From: Tetrahymena thermophila SB210
Lineage: Eukaryota > Ciliophora > Oligohymenophorea > Hymenostomatida > Tetrahymenidae
Direction: 5' to 3'
Assembly: GCF_000189635.1 (NCBI RefSeq)
Contig: NW_002476146.1
Span: 124,001 to 188,000 of the forward strand
DNA: 64,000 bases
Shown here: one piece after another, positions 49,012 through 60,279 of the stretch
How positions within the stretch are numbered: the stretch's first letter is position 1
How the letters are laid out: every line of letters starts with the position of its first letter
The notes under the pieces: generated by a model
What the model saw: the letters and a program-made list of their open reading frames with translations, nothing else
Database searches by the model: none
Told to the model about the DNA's origin: nothing
Made by a program: the position numbers and the translations under genes

Positions 49012-50001
49012 TTTTAAATAATTAAAAACAATTATTAATTTATTATGATTTTTATAAATTGCAAAGAAGTGGAGTTAAGTTTTTTTTGATTTCAAAAATT
49101 TTAAATATCTATTAGAAATACAAAAGCATTAAATAAGATTATTTAATGATCTTTAAATCCATAAATTCAAACTATAATTTCGAAAATATAATTAATAAAT
49201 AATAATCAACCATCTTATTTAATATGTTTCTGCTTAGTTTAATCGTATATATTTTGAAATTAATAGACAATAAATACCATTCTTGGAGAAATAAATAATA
49301 TTGTAATTCATATTAATAATATTTAAAATATTGAATTGTGTTAAGATTAATTTTGAAGCTTTAAAAAAATATTATCAACATATTTTAAAAAATATAAAGA
49401 TTACCAACTATCAGTGACTAAAATACATATTATTTTTTTTATTATTTTAACAGATATATGTTAGCAAATTAACTCTTTGTAGAGCATTTACTGTTAATTA
49501 ATTAATACTAAAGTTGTACTTTAATCCATAAAATATATAAATATAATGTTCATTTTTATTTTTTAATACAAAAACTCTAGGTGGGAGTCATATTATAATA
49601 CTAACATTAAAAATTTTTAAGATTATTTTTAAATATCTATTTTTTAAATAAAATAATTAATTTTAATAAAAAACCATCCAGATAATATTTAAAGCATACT
49701 CATTCATAAAATAAATATTAAATTTTAAAATATATTTTAAAAAAACTTATTTTTTAAAAGCTGAAATCTTGCATTTTTAAGTTTAATTTATAATTAAAAT
49801 TCCATTTTTCATTTTTGAAATATTTATTGTTGAGGAAAATATTAAAAATGAATATAATTTGACTATTTAAAAATAAATAAATAATTTGATAAATAAAAAT
49901 ATATTTAATGTTTTTTTTAGGATAATACTTTATTATTAAAGATAGATAGACATAAATTATATGAATAATTATTTACAAAATTATATATATTATAATTATT
50001 A
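49012..50001. other. AT-rich intergenic spacer
   Basis: 1 kb of A/T-rich DNA between two - strand genes. No gene or repeat of note. Confidence 0.55.
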
Positions 50002-51414
50002 TCAAAAAACTAATTTAACTCCTGTTAATCTTATTTAGACTACTTAGCTTTACTCAGTAAAAGTTAGTGATAGTCTATAATTTGTATGATTATTTAAGTT
50101 TGTAAGCTCAATATTTTTCTTGTAGCTTTGATTGTAGATTAACATAGTTTTTTTAGATATATTTACTCTAATATTAAATTAAGTAACCTAGCCTGGTATT
50201 AGAGAATTACAGCTATTAAATATGTCTTAAAACGAGCTTTCTATGTTTAAATCGTGTTTTTTATTTATGATGTACTTAAAATCTGATTTATTTTTTTTCT
50301 TTTCTTAAACTATATCAATAGAGCACTCATTTTGAGGTTAATTGAGAAACTCAACACCAAATTCATAAGTATAAGAATTAATTAGGGGACTAGAGCTGAA
50401 TAATTAGTATTTTACTTATTTAGGAATTATTATCTATTATAAAAAGCCAGTGGATGATCTATTATGATTTTATTTGATAATATTCTATCTGTCTTATTGG
50501 ATGTTTCGGTTTTCAACAATTGATGGTAAAAAAAACATGTCACAGTCTTCAAAACTTTCTGATTAAATTTCCATTACACTTTATTTTTGTTTTTCAATAA
50601 ATTAGAGCTATTCATCTAATGAGTCTTTTCTGGAATGCTGTATCTAGAGCTTGGAATCTATGTGGTGGATCTACTCAACTAGCTATCGATTAGTAAATTA
50701 ATAGTTGTTATTTCTAGAAAAGAAAGTATTGCAGCTTTACTAAAGCTATAAGTCGTTTATAAGATCCTTGAGCTTATTTGTTTTGCTAACCTTCTTGAGC
50801 TATTCTATTTATGCAAAGAATTAAATCATTTCAGGAGAATAAATATAGTTTTGTGTGATTTCATCAAGCGTTTGTGATATTTTGAATTATTCTTAAAGAA
50901 ATTGTTCTATATCTTCACACTAAAGAGGGTGAGTGCTCATTGTTCTAACAAAATAGCGAAAAGAGTCAAAACGTAAAAGCTACTCTAATTGCTCTTTGAA
51001 AATGTTTTATTAATCAAGCTATATGGTAAACAAAGAAAGGATTTTCTTCTTACACTAATCAACTTACTCCACGAACTCTCTTTTTATATTTTCATAGAAC
51101 ATCTCGATGTCATTCATGTATTTCATCTAAACCTTTTCCAAATTATTTAATTAATCAAGTTATTTGGTGATTCCTTTCAATCCATGAAATTAGTAATTCT
51201 CATCAAATATATCATCAATGTCCACAAAAGAGCTACAATCAAACATTTTTGAATGCATTTTCAAAAATAGATAGCACTCTTAGCAAACCAAGCGGTCACT
51301 CACATCACAAATCTAGGATATGTTGATATATCTAGCCTTTTTATCTATGTGATAGCCACAGTGAACCATTCCATTCGAATCACTATAGTAATCATCATCT
51401 TCCATCATCTCCAT
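50002..51414 (-). CDS. B-box zinc-finger / coiled-coil protein
   Basis: Single exon, 470 residues, ATG 51414 to TGA 50002-50004. Near the N-terminus, residues ~14-60 form a Cys/His module: HCGYH, ICDVSDRLVCQECYLF and HSKMFDC. The spacing C-x2-H ... C-x2-D-x4-C-x2-C ... H is that of a B-box zinc finger. It is followed by ~200 residues of helix rich in Glu/Lys/Gln/Leu (NLEKVQMKYMNDIEMFYENIK and similar), a coiled coil, giving the B-box plus coiled-coil half of a TRIM-like protein; no RING precedes it. The C-terminal ~120 residues are beta-like (YELNIRVNISKKTMLIY type strands). Such proteins in ciliates often scaffold complexes. An alternative start two codons downstream (second ATG) cannot be excluded. 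Confidence 0.75.
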
Positions 51415-52139
51415 CCTTCTTATTAAAAAGATTTAATACTTTTTAGTTTTTGATCAATTAATATTCTTTTCTAAAAATTTTTCTGATTGATTTTTGCTGG
51501 AATTTAATTTGTTTCTTCTACTTATAATAAATACCAAAACAAACAAACAAATAATATATTTTGATAATATTTGCAGATTATCAAATTATTATAATTTTTT
51601 TTGATCAACCAAAAAATTCATAGAATTTATTTCAGATTCTTAGAAAAATAAAAGAATATTATGAATTGATTTTTTAATATTTTTTATAATATGTAATTTC
51701 AATTAAATGATACAAATTTGATTTCTTTTATAAATTTTAGTAATCTATAAATAATATCTACACGATAAATTTATATATATTATAGGCTCTCAAATATTTT
51801 TATATTCAATAAAAATCAAGTAAACTTTCAAAATATTTTAATATAATGATATTTTAAACATAAATATTTACATCAGAGGTCTTATCTAGTTTTTTGATTT
51901 ATAGAGTAAATAATATTTATTTAAGCTTGTACTTTTTAATAATAAAAAAGTATTTAATTCTTCAATTTAGGGCATTTTAGAAAAGTAAAATAAATAAGTA
52001 ATTTTCTATATGTTAGCACTCATCAGGATTAAAATAATAACATATATTTTGTTTCAAAAATATAATTATATAATATTTAATTAATAAAGAGTTGTTATCA
52101 TAAGAAAACACAAATAAAAAGAATTTTTACATAAAGTTA
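51415..52139. other. Divergent promoter region
   Basis: 725 bp of A/T-rich spacer between divergent starts (B-box gene and SHIPPO gene). No discrete motif recognised. Confidence 0.5.
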
Positions 52140-52511
52140 ATGTCTTAAAATAATTCAAGTCCTTCATTTCCTAGAGCATAAAGAAATGACATATTTAAGC
52201 TAAATGATAATCCTGGGAGTGGATCGTATAATTTACCATCCTAATTTGATACTTTTGGTAGTTGTTATTATAAAAATAAGCAGTCATTTACTTTTGGTAG
52301 TAAAACTGAATATTAAATAATAAATGGAGATTGTTTTTATTAAGCTCCAAGAAATGGTAATCCTGGACCAGGAAATTACAATTTATATGAATAATAAAGA
52401 AAAAATAATTAAGGGAGTAAAATATCATCATCTGAAAAATCTGATTGTGCACAATTTTAAGAAGAAATCAATACAAGTGCTTTCAATTAAGATAAAGAAG
52501 TTTTTTTATGA
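52140..52511 (+). CDS. SHIPPO/STPGR-repeat protein (CIMAP/ODF3-like)
   Basis: Small single-exon gene, 123 residues. It carries two Pro-Gly-rich repeats of the sperm-tail PG (STPGR/SHIPPO) type: NPGSGSYNLP near residues 26-35 and NPGPGNYNLYE near 75-85, separated by SFTFGSK, the phenylalanine-glycine partner motif. Proteins of this family (CIMAP, ODF3) bind inside the microtubule lumen or coat the axonemes of motile cilia, which fits a ciliate. The product is short with only two clear repeats; animal members have more. The C-terminus is charged and unstructured. It lies head-to-head with the B-box gene and 470 bp from the ARMC9 3' end. Confidence 0.8.
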
Positions 52512-52983
52512 CTAAAATTTACTAAATATTTTAGAGTAAATTAATGGAGTAAAAAGTGAACAGAATTATATAAAATTTTATTTGTATGTGTATATTACTA
52601 ATCAATCTACATTGAGTTATATTTATTATTTTATTCTAATTTAAATTAAAAAATAAAAATCTTAATATTTTTATTCTCTATTATGCTTAGGCTGATTTAC
52701 TTAATTATTTATTAGAATATCCCTACAAATTAATAAAAGTAGATTTTATTTTTATTAAGAATTGACATTTTTCTCTAAAATCTAAATTTATTATAGATAT
52801 TCTCAGTTAGCAAATAAATAAATACATAACTAATTAGCTAGCTATTTTTAAAACTATAAATAATTTTACCTTGGTGTTTATATTAATTCCAATTTTATAT
52901 AAAGACTGAGAACAAATAAATACAAATATTAAATTTAAAATAAATTATGTAAAATTTATTGATATTTTTTTATAAATAGATTT
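52512..52983. other. Convergent 3' spacer
   Basis: 472 bp A/T-rich spacer between convergent 3' ends; nothing else seen. Confidence 0.6.
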
Positions 52984-55900
52984 TCATTTTAATAGACCTG
53001 GAGGCGTTCTAGGTATTCTGGGCTTCGATTCAAACGCCTACTTAAATTCATCTTATACCTTTTATAATTAAATAATTTAAATTAAAATATGTTAACTTTA
53101 TTTTCTGGTTTCTTACCACTTCTCCTTATTACTACTATTGCTACTCAATTTATGGTTCGCTTTACTCCTACTCTATTTACTAATCTTACTGCTATTGCTA
53201 CTTCTGTTATTCCTTAGTTGGAGGAGACTAAGATTTTTCTGGGGATTATTTACCTGTTGGAGGTTTTTATTTATTATCCTTTTTAACATCTTTGTATGTA
53301 TGTGCTTATTCTACAAAAGTTTAGTGCTGCTATTATTCGTATTATTTTTATAACTATTCTATTCTCTATCTTTCTCCTCCTGCTGGGGTTCTTAAAATTT
53401 TTGGTCTGGATCTCATTTCAGACGGAATATCTGTTTTAATACAATTTACAAATGAAATTAATAAAAAGTAATTCTAATCATACTTCTCTCCTCTTCTTAT
53501 GGTTGCTCATTTTATTGAATAATCTCTTAGTTATTATTTTAATGGTTTATAAACCCTTATTACTATTCTATTATGCTTTTTTAACTTGCATCTTTAGAAA
53601 CGCTTTGCGATATAGCGGCTTTTATATTTTTATTTGCTGTTGTGTTTCTTTGTTGCTGCTAGCTTGGCTGAGATCTATAATTTTAGCTTGTTTTCTGTGT
53701 GTGACTAATATAGCTTGTGGACATAGATGGCGTAGCTGGTCTATTGAAAGGGATATCTGTTATCCCTCTTTAATAGCCTGCATAACTTTAATGAACATTA
53801 ATATTTGCAGAAGAAAGCATCCTTTGATTATGGGATTCTTAAATAATTCTCTTTGTGATGTTTTATTACTATTCAAAAAAATAGTTTAATTTAAAATATA
53901 CTGATAAATCTAAATATGTAAATTACTTTTATAGCTTCAGCTCCTTCCAACTTATAGTTATTGACAAGCAGATCCTCTCCCAAAGGTACATTATTAGAAT
54001 TTTCTATGAAATCATCTGCTTACTCATCTTCTCCGATTTCTTCTTCATCATCTATGTCATCAACATCGTTATCTTCTTCATTTGAATCACTTAGTGCATC
54101 ATCATCAGGTTTTTCTTTGTTTAACTAATCCATGATATATTAGATTTACTTGGTAAATCTTTCATCACTACTTTCCATAAGCAATGTAAGTATTTCATTC
54201 ATACCCATTGCACGTGCTTGTTCTCTTAAAGATTGTCTACCGAGAAGAGAATATAGAGTACCATTAACAAATGTTCTAACCTTTTTTCAATTTAATTTAT
54301 TAATTTTATTTAAATTAAATATTCCAATTTAAAAAATTTTTAATTTAATATGCTTTTTTCAATTCAAATTTATAAAACATCTTTACATTATTCATTTTCA
54401 ATAAAATAGAAAAACCATTTTTTATTAAATTTAAAAATTACCTGCATATTTTCATGCTCAAGTAAATCATTTAATACATTTAAAACACCCTCTTTAGGAT
54501 CTTCACATTTCAATTTACCGCTACTTCTTAATGAGAGATTCATAAATAATGCAGTGGCATATTCATAAGAATATTCAGAAAGAGTGTCTTTTTCATCTCT
54601 TAAAGTTTTAACAATCCATTAAATTAAATTATTGTTAATCATAACAATTTAAGGCTTTCTTCTGAGAGAAAGCTTTTATAGAGCACCTAGAGCATTCCTT
54701 CTGGTAAAACTGTCTTCTTTCTAAATAATTTTAATAAAAATTGAAAACATTAAATAAATTTAAGAATGTAAAATAACCTCGCTTCTTAAAATATCTATAA
54801 GAATTATTGCCAAATTATCTGATTTTATCAGATATGTTCTACCATAAAAATCAGACGCCATTGCATTTACCAATCTCAAAGCAAATCTTTATAAAAAAAT
54901 TTTATGAGCTTTAATAAAAAAATCAAATATATTGAAATTTACTCTTGAATTCTTTAATCTTTTTAAAATAAGGCTTTTTATAATATTTAATCTTCAGGAT
55001 TATCACATCCTATCAGATTAAAAGTTGCATAAGTAACAACTATTTCTCTTCTTACATAAGCTCCTCTTGCTTTTGAGACTCTCCATCTTAGAGCTTAGAG
55101 GACAGCACAGCATAATATTGGATCCTCTTGTCTTATTATTAAATTTTTAATCTTCTAAAAGTCTAAAGCACAATAAGGGTTCTCATATTTTAGAGGATCG
55201 TGAACAATCGCCTAAAATTAGAAATCTTTTTTGAAAAAATTCTTTAAAATAAACTTTTGACTTTGATTTAATTACTTTAGCCTCCTATTAAATTTAAAGG
55301 ACCTGGGCTAACTAAAAAGTCTGAATTTGTGCCATTGTCAGGATCATTTAAAAAACTTTATTTATCAAACAGCGATATGTCCTAGCTTTATGAAATAAGG
55401 TCTTCAATATTTGTGTTCAAAAAGCTTTCAAATTTATCTATCCTAGTTTACAATGCATTTAGCACTTCTTAATTAAACGGAATACCTTTCATTGTATTTC
55501 CATCAATCATGGCTTTCAACTTTATATTTAAAAATACATTTGATTTCAATTTTCATGAATTATCTATCAATTTTATTATTACGTTTTTAGATATTAAAAC
55601 TAATTCATTTGCTGTGGCAATCCACTTTTGATGACTCTCAATAATAATTTATTTGTTTTATTCTGATACTATCCTATTTTAGTTTTGTAACATTAAATAC
55701 TTTTCATTAAACTGCTTGACTACATTGACAAGTTCCCTATTTTCGTTTTAGAGAGCACTCAAATTAGCTTCATTTCCTGCTCCTTGTCCTCTCAAATATG
55801 CTGATTAATCAATGTAATCGCTACTGCTGTTATTATTATTTATAACAATCTACTCTTATGCTTTTTGCATGGCAATATTCTGAAATTAGCCATTTGCATT

Positions 55901-57112
55901 TATCTAATTTTGCTGCTACAATTATGCAAAAGTATTTGCACTTCCAAAATTCTTATTACCTTCATTATTGGTAGCGTTACTAATATTTGACCAATAGCTT
56001 TAATATATGTAAAATAAGAGTGGCAGTGGTTAATTATCATAGAGAGAGGCTAAGAATTGATTTAACTAAAGTCTTAAACTCTATATCCAGTTTTCTGTAA
56101 AAAGGTGCTATAAAGCCTGATGCTCTTGAGGCCTTGGAATGTATGGTAAGGCATAATATTATAAAAATTCATTCGTTTTTGCAAGAGCAGCTCCTCTGTT
56201 ATCTAAGTACTCTTTGAAGCTATTTATGCTTTCTGCATTGATCTATCCTGCTCTCTTATTAAAAAAAGGATGGATTGGAAAGATAAAGAAGTAAATCTGC
56301 AAGTAAAATTCTAACTTTGTAACCTTTTCATCACCTATTAAAATACTAAGTGGCAAAAATCTATTCCATTTTTTAAAAAACAACTCTCTCTCTCCTTTCT
56401 TAAAATGCTAAATTTAATTTTAAATAAAATAAATGAAAAATCATCATATTTTTTAGAAATGCTATAATAAAGATAGACTTATTTATTCCTATAACTAATA
56501 TAACATTTTTAATCTAACTAATTCTTTTTTCTATATGAATTGAATTATTTTTTATATAAATGTATATTTTATAATTTTAATTACTTCCATAAGCTGAAAT
56601 TCATATCCTTTACTCTAATCGTAAGGCTATAGTGGTTAAGTTAACTCATCTTAAAATGTATCAAGTGTTTTAATTAAGTTGTTCTTTAGCAGATACTCGT
56701 GTATCAAATTATTTATTTAATCAAAAGGATATTCTTCTGAATATAAACCTTATGCAACACCCTAAAAGTGCTGCATTTAACCAGTAGATTCATTCTTCAT
56801 TGACTATTGTTAACTTTATGATTACTAATTCTATTGCTAAACTTATTAACTTGTCTTTTATTGAGCTTAAGTAGGACGGAGTCCTTTTTGATTTAAAGAA
56901 CTCGAACCTTCACTTGCAATTTAATCTCTATTATTTCCAATACTACTATTGTTTTAATTTCTTGACAATGAATTTCTTGCACCAATAATGGTATTTGGGG
57001 AAGCTGAACGACCTTGTACAGCATTCTTTGAATTCGATTGTACAGGTTAGGTTCGCTTTTAATTTTAGCTTGACTTTATATTCTACTATGAATTTTATTT
57101 ATTTTTATTCAT
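52984..57112 (-). CDS. ARMC9: ARMC9, LisH and armadillo-repeat ciliary protein
   Basis: Ten exons on the - strand: 57112-56585, 56407-55583, 55519-55262, 55211-54943, 54886-54778, 54720-54442, 54280-53927, 53868-53484, 53430-53117 and 53058-52984; 1131 residues. ARMC9 localises to basal bodies and ciliary tips, shapes ciliary tubulin modification and is a Joubert-syndrome gene in humans. Seen here: a LisH motif (INNLIHEYLLKNNLIKTLDT, ~133-152); the ARMC9-specific ALPYIPRPQEHQALQHLF; a coiled coil (~390-440); and armadillo repeats with FALRLVNAMASDFYGRTYL, RRNALGALQKLSLRRKPQ, YEYATALFMNLSLRSSGK, FVNGTLYSLLGRQSLREQA and RAMGMNEILTLL, each aligning with human ARMC9 blocks. An acidic run (SDSNEEDNDVDDIDDEEE) and a Pro-rich tail follow. 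Nine introns of 50-177 nt; intron 55212-55261 needs a GTCAAA donor, the only doubtful junction. Confidence 0.92.
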
Positions 57113-57657
57113 TAATATGTATGTAAGTTTCAGTAAAATAATTGAAAAAAATATAAAGAATCAATTTTTAAAACTTTTAACAAATTCTTCGAAATATTGT
57201 TAAATTTACAAATCATTAATAAATCAAACAATCTATCAATCTATATATCTATCTATTTATCATTAATTTTTTCATCCATTCATATATGAATAATATTAAT
57301 ATCAAAAAATAACTTTGTATATTTTTGAATATTCAATTATTTAATAATAAGATTACTTAAGAATACCAATCAAAAAAATGTATCTTAAATAAAGAAAATT
57401 CATATTACAATAAGTTACTACAAACTTTTTTATAAAACAAGCAAATTCATTTTAAAATTATAAATTATTTTTAATATATAAAATAAACTGTAAAAATGCA
57501 ACTTAGTTGAATGGCAAAATTTTTCAAAAATATTTTTTTCATTTCTTTTCAATTAAAATCAAAAACTATTTTTTACATAAATAAACTATGTATATATAAA
57601 GTATTAATATATTAATTAATTTTTGCTGGTTTTAATTTAAATATTTCTTAGTATTCA
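57113..57657. other. AT-rich intergenic spacer
   Basis: 545 bp between two - strand genes, with a short TCTA repeat near 57240-57260. No gene seen. Confidence 0.55.
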
Positions 57658-60279
57658 TCATAATTTTAATTTTTAATTTAATTGTTTGTCTATGTAATTT
57701 GAATTATTTTTTAGAGCAGTCTCTATTGATTTAGTCATAGATTTAATTGACTTTGTTATATCTCCATGGTTACTATCATGTTATGTTTAAGGTTTCCAAT
57801 TTTTATTCATCTCTATAAATTCTTAAATAAATTATTGATTACATTCTAATATATCTTTATTGGAAGGATTTTTCTTCTTTTTATGGTTAACAAATTACTA
57901 GAAAGATTGATCACTATACAATAAGATTTTAACTGAATCATCATTTTCTTCTATATACTATTTAAATAAGCTCATAGTTATTAATTTATAAATAGGATCT
58001 GACTCTTGTTAATTTGCTATCAACAATTTTCTGAAGGCTATTTGCAGCTTGAGATTGGCAAACTTAAAGTAAATATCGCTAATAGAGAGATTAATAATTT
58101 GCTTAAATTTGTCCATTAAACTATCTTTTCTAACATATTATGTTAATATTGTTATAAAATGATTTACTTCATCAGTGTGTAAATTATGAGTTTACTCTTA
58201 AAATTCTCCCATTTTATTTTAAATTAAAAATTCATTTTTTTCTTGATAAATTTAATTGTGAATTTCCAAAAGAATTTCAATTAAAAAGCTTATTTTAAGA
58301 AGAAAATATGTCAGCAATTATTTTTCTTCTTGAATCTTATTTTCTTCAAACAATTCTTTAAATTTAGAGATGTAAAATACAATTTAATTCGAAGTATTTA
58401 ATGTCCTTTTTCCTGTCTATTTTAAATTTGCTTTCGCATTATGAATTGAAATGTTAAAAAGCAACTTAAAAAAATTTTTTTATGTGGCAGAGTCGATATC
58501 CTAAGTAATACCATTATAGTATTAAATCAATTCACCAATGCCTGTAATAAGTTATCCTTTACTAGTTTTATCTGCTATTTCTGCTGCAGATTAAATTTTT
58601 GATGCTAAATACTTGCAAGAATTCATTAATTTATTTAAATTTTTACTTTATTTAATAACAAAATCTGTATCTCTCACTTTCTCAAATAAATGTAAGTAAA
58701 AAACAATATCAAGTGCAGGCTAATTGTCCTTTTAACTCTCTACTATTGTTCTCATTTCTTTGATTTTTTCCTTCTATTGATTGATAAGATCTTTAGCATC
58801 ACAGCTTGACTAACTTGTGCTTAGAAATGAAAAACTTAAGTATATTTCAAATATCTCTTAGAAGTAATGCCTATACTTTTCTATATCATCACCTAAATTC
58901 TTTCTATATTTATAAATAAATTCTTCTAGCTAGAATATATTTGCCCTTAGGTTATACTACTCACTATCTTTAGCATCATCATCTTCATCAATATCTTATA
59001 ATTAATCTTTCTATAATTTATTTTCTTACTAATTCTTTTTAGCATCTTTTTTACTAGATATGTTTTTTTTATTGTCATTTTTATCCTTATCTTATTCTTG
59101 ATTGCTGTTTTTATCTTTATCCTCTTCACTTTCTTCACTTTCTTCACTTTCGCTTTCACTTTCTTCCTCTTTTTTTTTGTATAAGCTAAATTTGCTCATT
59201 GAATGTTGCTATTTATCATTTTAGTGATCATCAGGTATATGCAATAAACTACTTCTACGATTTGCTCCACTTTTATCACTTTTAACACTTTTTTTATCTT
59301 TTTAATCTTCTTTTTAACTTTTTAAATCTTTTTCATCATCATCAAGCTAAATTGTATTAAAAGTAAACTTTTATGTATTATTTTACATACTCTTAATTAT
59401 TTCTAAGCATTCTTATTTTTGTTGATTATATTCTTCTAAGAAATTATCATCTATTTTGAATATAGTGTGCCTTTTTAGTTATTAGTTTACATTAGCTTTA
59501 TGTACAGCATCAGTAATTTAATCAAATTCATTCTTTGATTATCCACATCCGCCACCTAACAATTTATCGCCTTACATTTAAATTGCTATCTTTTAATTTT
59601 TTGAACTATTCTAAAGCCAATCAATAATGTTTTATCTAACATAATATTCGAATTTTTTTCCCTAAAATGAGCTTTTAAATTTATTTATTATCTTATTCTA
59701 TAAAGTATATGGAACAAAAAGGCTTAAATTTCTTTGGTTTATTATCATCTAAATCCCTTAAGGCCTATTTAAATTCATTATGATTTAAATCTTTAAGTTT
59801 TGTGCTAAATCCATTTATAACTTTATTTAATTATGCGAATGTGTTTACTATTGGTAGCTATTATTTTGATTGCTCATACTTTTTTATTCGTACAATTTTG
59901 AATAAAATAATCTATCGATAATAAAAAAAATGAATAAATTACAAAGGAATAGTGTAATAGTTATTTAAATTTTCATTTACCTTTTATTTTGTCTCTTTTC
60001 CTAAATGGTTTGTTTATAATTTATTTTTAAGATTTTGTTAATTGAATTAAATGATTGGACAAAATATTTGTTTATAGCTGGTTCAAAATTTTTAAAGAAT
60101 AATAATTATTATATAACTTTTATGCTTATTTACAAATTTACTTAAAAATATAAATAGATCTTTAATAGTATTTTTATTTGTAGTACTATTTTATCTTCTT
60201 GATTATAATTAGCTTACAAAAGATTTTTTCTATGAGTTCTATGATTACTGATACCAATTTTTTTATCAATACATTTCAT
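57658..60279 (-). CDS. Large acidic protein, unknown, with an apparent frame break
   Basis: From the stop at 57658 the frame is open back to 59877 without introns (739 codons), and the part below ~59650 is clearly coding: a Lys/Glu helix, an acidic block ESESESEESEESEEDKDK, then ~450 mostly helical residues (FKELFEENKIQEEKQ, FKQIINLSISDIYFKFANLKL). Above 59660 that frame turns into a product with no Asp/Glu, while the neighbouring frame reads well (NKVINGFSTKLKDLN, KFKPFCSIYFIEQDNKQI). The switch coincides with seven A on the - strand (59653-59659): dropping one A gives LILGKKFEYYVRQ. A 69-nt intron (59912-59980) lies further 5', and upstream of it a frame reading FKNFEPAINKYFVQSFNS is open from ATG 60279, but its phase does not fit the neighbouring frame. 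The 5' end is therefore unresolved. No known domain; function unknown. Confidence 0.6.

Noticed and set aside
48633-49025. Overlapping + strand ORFs rich in His/Leu/Ile
   Set aside because: They are antisense shadows of the Glu/Asp/Gln-rich N-terminus of the - strand gene 47188-49011 (GAA/GAT runs read as TTC/ATC).
53138-53889. Hydrophobic + strand ORFs that look like membrane proteins
   Set aside because: Antisense of Gln/Ser-rich ARMC9 exons 8 and 9; the - strand has continuous, correctly spliced ARMC9 sequence.
59800-59877. ATG 59877 as the start of the large - strand gene
   Set aside because: The protein from this ATG to ~59660 contains no Asp or Glu, while the neighbouring frame is clearly coding, so this start is probably a by-product of the frame break.
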